Part shown: piece by piece, positions 1 through 5,721 of the stretch | Numbering within the stretch: the stretch's first letter is position 1 | How the letters are laid out: every line of letters begins with the position of its first letter | Assembly (NCBI GenBank): GCA_024640925.1 | Contig: JAHEEB010000282.1 | Coordinates: 1 to 6,174 of the forward strand | Length of the DNA: 6,174 nt | Direction of reading: 5' to 3' | DNA from: Bacteroidota bacterium | GTDB taxonomy: Bacteria > Bacteroidota > Bacteroidia > Bacteroidales > UBA10428 | Made by a program: the position numbers and the translations under genes | Notes under the pieces: generated by a model | Seen by the model: only the letters and a program-made list of their open reading frames with translations | Database searches by the model: none | What the model was told of the DNA's origin: nothing

Positions 1-82
<82 letters not shown>

Positions 83-85
83 TTT

Positions 86-124
86 AATCCCGATGTTGCT
101 AATTGCACATCGGGATTTTTTTTT
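86..124 (+). terminator. Intrinsic terminator of the rRNA operon
   Basis: A perfect 10-bp stem, ATCCCGATGT at 87-96 with ACATCGGGAT at 107-116, can be extended by A86-T117 and by an inner GC/GC pair beyond a single bulged T97. The loop is short and AT-rich. The descending arm runs straight into an unbroken T tract at 116-124. This is the classical form of a Rho-independent terminator and it lies directly after the 5S gene. Confidence 0.93.
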
Positions 125-153
125 GCTACTTTCCTTAAGTTGGTTTATTTTTG
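122..153 (+). promoter_or_regulatory. Candidate Bacteroidota-type promoter for the porin gene
   Basis: TTTG at 122-125 and TATTTTTG at 146-153 are separated by exactly 20 bases. This fits the known Bacteroides housekeeping consensus of a -33 TTTG and a -7 TAnnTTTG separated by 19-21 bases. A start of transcription near 158-160 is inferred, giving a leader of about 117 bases to the ATG at 277. The -33 element is the end of the terminator T tract, so the two signals overlap. A second, weaker pair (GTTG at 139-142 and AATATTTG at 163-170, again 20 bases apart) lies 17 bases downstream and may be an alternative or tandem promoter. In AT-rich DNA such matches can arise by chance, hence moderate confidence. 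Confidence 0.5.
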
Positions 154-178
154 CTGCAAATGAATATTTGCCCAACTT
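137..178. repeat. Composite inverted repeat in the porin promoter region
   Basis: Two nested inverted repeats are visible. The outer arms are AAGTTGG at 137-143 and CCAACTT at 172-178. The inner arms are GCAAAT at 156-161 and ATTTGC at 166-171, with a four-base loop GAAT. On the 3' side the two arms are directly contiguous, while on the 5' side 12 bases (144-155), which contain the candidate -7 element, are looped out. There is no T tract after it, so it does not look like a terminator. It could be an operator, an RNA structure in read-through transcripts, or chance. Confidence 0.5.
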
Positions 179-219
179 CAAAATATGTTTAATGTTTAAT
201 AAAATTCAAATTTTTTCCC

Positions 220-252
220 TAACTGGTTTTTTCTTATCCGTGTTTAACTGGT
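220..252. repeat. Short direct repeat TAACTGGT upstream of the porin gene
   Basis: The octamer TAACTGGT occurs at 220-227 and again at 245-252, with starts 25 bases apart, in the leader of the porin gene. The heptamer TGTTTAA also occurs three times in this leader (186-192, 193-199, 241-247). Possible explanations are binding sites for a regulator or chance in AT-rich DNA. No known regulator site is recognised. Confidence 0.3.
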
Positions 253-276
253 ATATATTTTGTAATTAATATTATA

Positions 277-2316
277 ATGAATAAATACTCATTTATATTT
301 ATTCTGGTTTGTTTATTGTTAGCACAGTTAGCTAATTCCCAAACTAATACTGATACATCGGTTGTTATCTACGGATGGGAACTGGATGAAAATCTTATTA
401 CTCCTCAAAGAGCAAATCTTGATACTGATTTAGTCAGATTTCAGCAAGATAATGCAGTTATAAAAAAATATAGCTCAGTAAGTTCCTTAAATGATTTAGG
501 ATCGGCCTATTTACCAAATAATTTTTTTGATCGTGATTTGAATAATGATCTTCTATTCTTGCCTTCATATAATTGCTATTTTGATACTTATAATAATACA
601 ACCTATAAGAATACAAGAAAACCTTATTCCAATCTTTATTATATAAATAGTGGCCAAAAATCACAAAAACTTGAAATATTTAATGTGAGCTTTACTCAAA
701 ATGCAACAAAAAAGTTAAATATTGGATTCGATCTTAAAATTCTTTCTAATAAAGGTCAATATAGATATACTAGTATTAAAAACAAATGTTTTAAATTGTA
801 TTCAAGTTACTCAGGCAATAGATATAATTTTCATACCAGTTTTGATATAAACAGATATTATTCAGGTGAAAATGGAGGTATTTGTGACACCCTTGATAGT
901 GAAATTAAACCAATAGATTATACAACGAATTTTTCAGGAATTACTAGCACAGCCCCCCCCTATACAGCATATGTATCGAATAAAATACGGTATATCGATG
1001 GGATGATCAGTCAGCGTGTTAAGCTATTCACTATTGGAAACAAAAATAGTGATAGCACAAATTTTGACAGTTTAAATGCAAAAAAAACGATTGCCGAACC
1101 ATTTATTTCTCATGTAATTATTATGAGAAGGACTTCAAAAGTGTTTGAGGAAAATGAGGATAATACTACTATTAGTCCTATTTTTCATAATTACTATAGT
1201 AATCCTCTTCTGACATATGATTCAATTGCTGATTTTTATTTGCTGAACAGATTACAACTCGATTTTGAAACTAAAATAAAAAACAAAATAATTGCTGGTA
1301 TTTTTGCAAACATAAACTACGATTTTCAAAAACTTAGTTATTATTCACTTCTTGATAGTTCTCTTTTAAATAAAACCGAAAACCAACTGAATAGTATTGA
1401 TTCAAGCAACCGTTATACTTTATATTTAAAAGATAGTGTTCCATTTGTTGATATTAACAAAAATATTAATATCTCTAATGTTTATGTTTCAGGTGGTATT
1501 TATGGTAAGTTTTGGGGTAATTTTCAGACTAATTTTTCTGCCAAACTATATTTATTAGGTTATAAAGCTGGTGAAACTCAGTTGAACGGTAATATAATTA
1601 CTCAAATTAAGATTCTAAAAAATCCTTATTTATTTAAAATACAGGGAACATTTGAAAACTTAGTACCATCATACCAACTAAACAATTATTATTCAAATAA
1701 TTACATTTGGGAACAGGATCTTAATTCTATTAAACGCATCCGTTTATCAAGCAAAATAGCAGCTCCATCAAACAAATTTGAATTGTTGGGGGATTATTCT
1801 TTACTTCGCAATTATATATATATAACTGATTCTATTCCATTATCATATGGACAAAATATAAATATTTTTGCTATTGGAATAGAAAAGGAATTTGTTTTTT
1901 GGAAATTTCATTCATATAACAAGTTCCTTTATCAGGTATCAGAAAATAGATCTATTCTGGATGTGCCAGAGGTAATTTTTTATAATTCGACCTATTTTGA
2001 TAATACCTGGTTATTTAAGTTAACAAATGGTAAACTACGTACAATGTTAGGAGTTGATGTACACTATAATTCAAGTTTTAATGGATATCAATATAATCCT
2101 GCAACATCTATGTTTTATCAGGTAGGTACACAAAAAATTGGTAATTATCCATTTATCGATATTTGGTTTAACATGAACCTTAAAAAAGTTTTGTTTTTTG
2201 TAAAAATGGAACACTTTAATAGTGACTGGAACAGAATTGATTATTATAATTCAATATCCTATCCGGCTAATCCAAAAACATTGAAATTCGGATTATCCTG
2301 GACATTTAGTAATTAA
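277..2316 (+). CDS. Putative outer-membrane beta-barrel porin (Porin_10-like family)
   Basis: The 679-residue product is expected to form a beta-barrel channel in the outer membrane; its solute is unknown. Residues 1-21 form a Sec signal peptide: short basic start, hydrophobic core about 6-18, likely cleavage after A-N-S21 before Q22, a common Bacteroidota arrangement. The mature protein is rich in Tyr, Asn, Phe and Ser with alternating hydrophobic strands. Hallmarks of the Bacteroidota putative porin family (Pfam Porin_10, recognised from memory) include LGSA at 74-77, PYSNLYY at 116-122, a stretch around 135-165 with FTQN and LNIGFD, ENGGI at 198-202, GNYPFID near 622-628, FFVKMEH at 640-646, and the closing aromatic strand LKFGLSWTF at 669-677. 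The N-terminal part before residue 70 is more divergent. ATG 277 is chosen because it starts immediately before the signal peptide; there is no Shine-Dalgarno sequence, only AT-rich DNA. It follows an rRNA terminator and lies 40 bases before the transglycosylase gene with no terminator between, so co-transcription is likely. A C8 tract occupies codons 226-228. Confidence 0.85.
   Translation: MNKYSFIFILVCLLLAQLANSQTNTDTSVVIYGWELDENLITPQRANLDTDLVRFQQDNAVIKKYSSVSSLNDLGSAYLPNNFFDRDLNNDLLFLPSYNCYFDTYNNTTYKNTRKPYSNLYYINSGQKSQKLEIFNVSFTQNATKKLNIGFDLKILSNKGQYRYTSIKNKCFKLYSSYSGNRYNFHTSFDINRYYSGENGGICDTLDSEIKPIDYTTNFSGITSTAPPYTAYVSNKIRYIDGMISQRVKLFTIGNKNSDSTNFDSLNAKKTIAEPFISHVIIMRRTSKVFEENEDNTTISPIFHNYYSNPLLTYDSIADFYLLNRLQLDFETKIKNKIIAGIFANINYDFQKLSYYSLLDSSLLNKTENQLNSIDSSNRYTLYLKDSVPFVDINKNINISNVYVSGGIYGKFWGNFQTNFSAKLYLLGYKAGETQLNGNIITQIKILKNPYLFKIQGTFENLVPSYQLNNYYSNNYIWEQDLNSIKRIRLSSKIAAPSNKFELLGDYSLLRNYIYITDSIPLSYGQNINIFAIGIEKEFVFWKFHSYNKFLYQVSENRSILDVPEVIFYNSTYFDNTWLFKLTNGKLRTMLGVDVHYNSSFNGYQYNPATSMFYQVGTQKIGNYPFIDIWFNMNLKKVLFFVKMEHFNSDWNRIDYYNSISYPANPKTLKFGLSWTFSN
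953..960 (+). repeat. C8 homopolymer within the porin gene
   Basis: Eight consecutive C residues encode the end of Ala226 plus Pro227 and Pro228. The surrounding gene is strongly AT-rich, so a run of eight C stands out. With seven C the frame would stop after 16 further codons beyond codon 226 (TGA); with nine C it would stop after 9 (TAA). A change of one base would therefore leave only about a third of the barrel. The frame in this window is intact. Confidence 0.95.
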
Positions 2317-2356
2317 TTTTCTAATTATCACAAAATTCTTTCCCAAAATATATTTT

Positions 2357-3754
2357 ATGACGAAAACGAAGTTTTACTATATAATCTTTGTTATTTTATT
2401 GTTGTTAACCCAGTGTAAAACTAACATTGAACCTAATAAAGAAGTTGATAGCAAAGCAAGAATAGAGGTATTAAGATCAAAGGGTGATTTACGAGTTGTA
2501 ACAAACTATAATTCAACCGATTATTTTATATATCGTGGACAGCCTATGGGTTACCAGTATGAGTTGCTTCAAGAATTAGCGGATTATTTGCAGGTTAAAT
2601 TAACAGTTACTGCTACCAACGACATTCAAAAAAAGTTCGATTTATTAGAAAAAAACGAAGTAGATCTCATTGCTGTAAATCTTACTGTAACAAATGAAAG
2701 ATCAAAATTCATTCAATTTACAGAACCTCATTCTCAAACCAGGCAGGTATTGGTTCAACAAAAGCCAAAAAACCGGAGCAAGTTATCGGAAATGTTGGTA
2801 ACTAATCAACTTGATTTAGCCGGAAAAACAATTTACGTTACCCGCAAGAGTGTGTATTCTAAACGATTACAAAATCTTTCCGACGAAATAGGCATATCAA
2901 TTAAAGTTGTTGAAACAAACGAAAGTGTTGAAGGACTCATTGAAAAGGTTTCTAAAGGTCAAATTAAGTATACTGTTTGTGATGAAAATGTTGCCCTTGT
3001 TAATCAGACTATTTATGATAACCTTGACATATCTCTGCCAGTTAGCTTTACTCAGAATCTTGCCTGGGCTGTAAATATTGACGATCCAGGATTAAAAGAA
3101 ATTGTGGATGTATGGCTAATGGAATTTACAAAGAGTAAACAATATACCTCCATTTATAATAAATACTATAAAAATAAACGAACAGCCAAGATGGTTGGTA
3201 GTGAATATTTTGTAGTCAGTTCTGGGGCAATTTCACCTTATGATAATGTAATAAAGCAGTTTAGTAATAAGATCGGCTGGGATTGGCGACTTGTTGCTTC
3301 TGTTATATACCAGGAATCCAGGTTTAATCCGGATGCGAAGTCTTGGGCTGGAGCTTATGGATTGATGCAGATGATGCCAACTACTGCCTACCGATTTGGT
3401 GTTGATTCAGCATCCTCTCCAAGGCAACAAATAATCGCAGGAGTTAAATTCTTGCAATGGTTAGATAAACAATATCAGGATGTACCTGACTCACTGGAAA
3501 GACAAAAATTTGTATTGGCGTCATATAACATTGGACCAGGTCATATAATTGATGCCAGAAATCTTGCAAAAAAGCATGGTAGGGATCCAAATGTATGGTC
3601 AGGAAGTTTGGATGAATTTCTTTTGAAAAAATCAAAACCAGAATATTACAACGATCCAATTGTTAAATATGGATACTGTAGAGGAGTTGAGACCTTTAAG
3701 TATGTAGCTGAAGTATTTGAACGATTTGAACATTATAAAAATCTTATAAACTAA
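2357..3754 (+). CDS. mltF: MltF-like membrane-bound lytic murein transglycosylase (lipoprotein)
   Basis: The 465-residue product has the two-domain plan of MltF: a periplasmic amino-acid-binding-protein-like domain, which in the family acts as a regulatory muropeptide sensor, followed by a lytic transglycosylase domain that cleaves the MurNAc-GlcNAc bond and leaves 1,6-anhydroMurNAc ends. Residues 1-20 form a lipoprotein signal with hydrophobic core 6-17 and lipobox LTQ-C20; Gln before Cys is relaxed but seen in Bacteroidota. The binding-protein-like domain spans about 43-272 (DLRVVTNYNS, GYQYELLQELA, VDLIAVNLTVT, RSKFIQFTEP). The SLT domain spans about 285-460, with the catalytic Glu320 in YQESRFNP, GLMQMMP at 335-341 and ASYNIGPGH at 388-396, all intact. 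The length is near but somewhat below that of E. coli MltF (about 518). It lacks a Shine-Dalgarno sequence and starts 40 bases after the porin gene, with no obvious promoter or terminator between, so a two-gene operon is likely. The 3' end converges on the Nudix gene. Confidence 0.92.
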   Translation: MTKTKFYYIIFVILLLLTQCKTNIEPNKEVDSKARIEVLRSKGDLRVVTNYNSTDYFIYRGQPMGYQYELLQELADYLQVKLTVTATNDIQKKFDLLEKNEVDLIAVNLTVTNERSKFIQFTEPHSQTRQVLVQQKPKNRSKLSEMLVTNQLDLAGKTIYVTRKSVYSKRLQNLSDEIGISIKVVETNESVEGLIEKVSKGQIKYTVCDENVALVNQTIYDNLDISLPVSFTQNLAWAVNIDDPGLKEIVDVWLMEFTKSKQYTSIYNKYYKNKRTAKMVGSEYFVVSSGAISPYDNVIKQFSNKIGWDWRLVASVIYQESRFNPDAKSWAGAYGLMQMMPTTAYRFGVDSASSPRQQIIAGVKFLQWLDKQYQDVPDSLERQKFVLASYNIGPGHIIDARNLAKKHGRDPNVWSGSLDEFLLKKSKPEYYNDPIVKYGYCRGVETFKYVAEVFERFEHYKNLIN

Positions 3755-3778
3755 AGATTAATAGCTTATGTTTTTAGT
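3750..3778. terminator. Weak AT-rich hairpin between convergent genes, possible bidirectional terminator
   Basis: ACTAAA at 3750-3755 can pair with TTTAGT at 3773-3778. The stem can continue through G·T and A-T pairs and TAA (3759-3761) with TTA (3766-3768) around a TAGC loop, with one bulged T. It overlaps the stop codons of both convergent genes (TAA at 3752-3754 on plus, TAA at 3766-3768 on minus). The stem is almost free of GC pairs. On the minus strand it is followed by a fairly T-rich stretch; on plus there is no clean T run. The position is right but the structure is weak. Confidence 0.3.
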
Positions 3779-4380
3779 ATTTCTATGAACTCACACAGTA
3801 TCATAGAAGTAGCGCCCCATATCACCTCGTTGTTAATATTATAAAACGGAATTTCGAATTGTATGTTTTTATGAACTGTTGTTTTATTCTTAATGGAAAG
3901 CTCGACTAACTTTTCAAGTGAATAAGTAATGATATAATCAACTTCTTTTTTATCAGGTCTGAAGTTAGGTGTTTGGCTGGTTATTCCCACAAATGGATGA
4001 ACCAGGTATTTGCTTACAGGAATATAAAGCTCTGTAAGTTTACCAATTATGTTAATTTTTGATGAATCTGCTCCAATTTCTTCATATGTTTCACGCAGTG
4101 CTGTTGCTTCAATATTTCTATCAAATCTCTCAACCCTGCCACCTGGAAAACTGATTTGACTGCTGTGTGGCCCTGTATTTGGAGGACGTTTGATAAAAGG
4201 TATGTTGTAAACACCCGTATTGTCAGGGTATAAAAGGATTAATACTCCGGCATCTGTTTTGGAGCTATCTATAGTATTATCATAACCCAATTGTGAAGAT
4301 GGGTACATCTTTTTATGAGCAGAAATGCCTGGTAATTTACCGGATATCTTCTTTTTTAAATCAGCAATCAATTTTTCCAT
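3766..4380 (-). CDS. Nudix hydrolase, CoA pyrophosphatase type (NudL/YeaB-like)
   Basis: The 204-residue cytosolic protein is probably a CoA diphosphatase, splitting CoA or its derivatives into 4'-phosphopantetheine compounds and 3',5'-ADP with a divalent metal. The CoA-type signature precedes the Nudix box: R65, H72 and Q75 followed by SFPGG at 77-81 (the family pattern is R...HxGQ..FPGG; here the Gly before Gln is Ser74). The Nudix helix follows, with ALRETYEEIGA at 94-104, metal-binding glutamates E97, E100 and E101, and Asp87 at the position where this subfamily commonly has Asp rather than Glu. IWGATSMIL at 187-195 is the usual C-terminal family motif. The length is normal. The first 45 residues look like a helical cap typical of relatives. 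Its ATG shares one base with the stop codon of the upstream permease gene (TAATG), which suggests translational coupling. The substrate is assigned by family, not proven; other dinucleotide or acyl-CoA substrates are possible. Confidence 0.88.
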   Translation of the reverse strand: MEKLIADLKKKISGKLPGISAHKKMYPSSQLGYDNTIDSSKTDAGVLILLYPDNTGVYNIPFIKRPPNTGPHSSQISFPGGRVERFDRNIEATALRETYEEIGADSSKINIIGKLTELYIPVSKYLVHPFVGITSQTPNFRPDKKEVDYIITYSLEKLVELSIKNKTTVHKNIQFEIPFYNINNEVIWGATSMILCEFIEILKT

Positions 4381-5639
4381 TAGCTATACCGAATTGTTTT
4401 TGATGGCTGGATTCTTGATACAATTATAATCGGAAGAAACATGAATATAAAAACAACCAACAGGGTAACAATGTTTATTAATAGTATATGGAAGACATTG
4501 AAATTAATAGGGGCATATTCTAGAAAATAGGATGCCTTATCAAGTTTTACAACATGAAATTTATCCTGAATAAACATTACTAATAAAGCAAAAGCATTGC
4601 CCCAGGCAAGCCCCTTAACTATTAGAAACATTGCCTGATGAAGAAATATTTTTCTCATTGAACTATTGCTCGTACCTAGAGCTTTTAGTAGACCTATGGA
4701 TGGAGTTCTGTCTAGTATAAGAATAATAAGTCCTGAAACCATATTTATTACAGCTACTATCAGCATAAGAACAAGTATGACAATAACATTCATATCAAGT
4801 AGGCCTAACCAATCAAATATCTGAGGGTAACGGGCTTTTACATTATCTATTCTGAGCTGACTTCCATCATCCATAAAGCGATACCCGGCATAACTTGTTA
4901 CCACTTCAGTTAAATATTCGAGATCGTCGTAATCGTTAATCAGGATTTCAAATCCTCCGATTTGGTCATCCTCCCAGTCATTCAGCTTTTGAATGTGCCT
5001 GATATCTCCAAAAATATACTGTTCATCAAATGTTTCGAGACTTGTCTGATAAATGCCACATATTTTAAAAACCCTACGGTTTACTGGCATTTCAGGTGTC
5101 CTTTCATCGATGAAGAAGGCTATAACCTTTTCGTTTAGTTTTAATTGAAGCAAATCTGCCAGTTTCTTAGAAATGAGAATATCATTTGATTTAGTGGAGT
5201 CGTTGAGATGAATCATTCTACCCTGAACAAGATTCTTGCTAAAGAAGGAGGAATCGAAATCATTTCCGACACCTTTCATTATTATTCCCTGAATCTGGTC
5301 TTCTGTTTTTATCATTGCAGGTTTTGTTGCAAAAACCTGAATGTTTTTAATCCCCGAAAAGTTTTTTAATTGTTTAAGAAATACTTGTTCTTTACTGATA
5401 GGAGAACTTTCAAATGAATTATTAGAATCGAAATTTACTATCTGAATATGACCTCCAAAACCGATAACTTTGTTTCTGATTTCTTTTTTAAATCCAGTGA
5501 CTACCGCTACAGAAATGATCATTATTAGCAGACTTGAGGCTATAGCAACAACCGACAGCGTAATAATGGGCATGGTATACTGCTTATTTCCTTTTTGGCT
5601 TTTAATAAAACGCTTGGCAATAAATAGCTCGGTGTTCAT
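4380..5639 (-). CDS. FtsX/LolC/LolE-family ABC transporter permease
   Basis: The 419-residue inner-membrane protein has the LolC/LolE topology: one N-terminal membrane helix (about 25-48), a large periplasmic domain (about 50-283), then three helices (about 284-309, 331-357, 383-408). The segment RTPSIGLLKALGTS (311-324) between helices 2 and 3 is the cytoplasmic coupling region characteristic of FtsX-fold permeases, and RIQPSKTIRYS closes the protein as in relatives. The length matches E. coli LolC/LolE (about 400-414). In such systems the permease works with a LolD-type ATPase to extract lipoproteins from the inner membrane; no ATPase is encoded in this window, so the partner must be elsewhere. 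Substrate assignment as lipoproteins is inferred; MacB-like mechanotransmission roles are possible. ATG 5639 starts the conserved N-terminus (ELFIAKRFIKS), and no Shine-Dalgarno sequence is visible. It forms an operon with the Nudix gene through a one-base overlap. Confidence 0.88.
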   Translation of the reverse strand: MNTELFIAKRFIKSQKGNKQYTMPIITLSVVAIASSLLIMIISVAVVTGFKKEIRNKVIGFGGHIQIVNFDSNNSFESSPISKEQVFLKQLKNFSGIKNIQVFATKPAMIKTEDQIQGIIMKGVGNDFDSSFFSKNLVQGRMIHLNDSTKSNDILISKKLADLLQLKLNEKVIAFFIDERTPEMPVNRRVFKICGIYQTSLETFDEQYIFGDIRHIQKLNDWEDDQIGGFEILINDYDDLEYLTEVVTSYAGYRFMDDGSQLRIDNVKARYPQIFDWLGLLDMNVIVILVLMLIVAVINMVSGLIILILDRTPSIGLLKALGTSNSSMRKIFLHQAMFLIVKGLAWGNAFALLVMFIQDKFHVVKLDKASYFLEYAPINFNVFHILLINIVTLLVVFIFMFLPIIIVSRIQPSKTIRYS

Positions 5640-5660
5640 TGTTGCTTATTGAAAATTGAC

Positions 5661-5668
5661 CAAATGTA
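5661..5668 (-). promoter_or_regulatory. Candidate -7 element for the permease-Nudix operon
   Basis: On the minus strand this reads TACATTTG, an exact match to the Bacteroidota -7 consensus TAnnTTTG, in the 82-base divergent region. It would place transcription start near 5655 and leave a leader of roughly 16 bases before the ATG at 5639. No convincing -33 TTTG is seen at the expected distance upstream. For the divergent muramidase gene the nearest match on plus is TAATTTTA at 5670-5677 (one mismatch), with TTG at 5649-5651, 18 bases upstream. If both are used, the two -7 elements sit nearly back to back. Confidence 0.4.
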
Positions 5669-5721
5669 CTAATTTTAGCCAGTAAAATGCTTAATATAAA
5701 TTGAAAAACCTGAATACAAGA

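Noticed and set aside
125..276. Possible small RNA, tRNA or small gene between the rRNA terminator and the porin gene
   Set aside because: No tRNA-like fold, no known RNA motif and no credible coding frame was seen; only promoter-like and repeat elements could be supported.
458..664. Open frame of 68 codons on the minus strand
   Set aside because: It lies wholly inside the porin gene in antisense. It has no recognisable domain, and the opposite strand carries a clear signal peptide and barrel family motifs.
2317..2356. AT-rich near-palindrome TAATTA words after the porin stop codon, considered as a terminator
   Set aside because: No GC-containing stem or T tract follows, and no TAnnTTTG promoter element precedes the next gene, so read-through is the simpler reading.
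3444..3659. Open frame of 71 codons on the minus strand
   Set aside because: It is antisense to the well-conserved transglycosylase domain (including ASYNIGPGH), shows no known family, and is best explained as a shadow.
4090..4150. Possible defect in the Nudix box (Asp at the first acidic position, one extra residue between Gly81 and the REx2EE core)
   Set aside because: As far as I recall, E. coli NudL shows the same spacing and Asp there; the three metal-binding glutamates are intact, so it is a subfamily feature and not a broken enzyme.
5470..5652. Open frame of 60 codons on the plus strand with a hydrophobic look
   Set aside because: It is the mirror of the permease N-terminus and first membrane helix; its hydrophobic stretch is the reverse complement of a membrane helix, and no conserved small protein is recognised.
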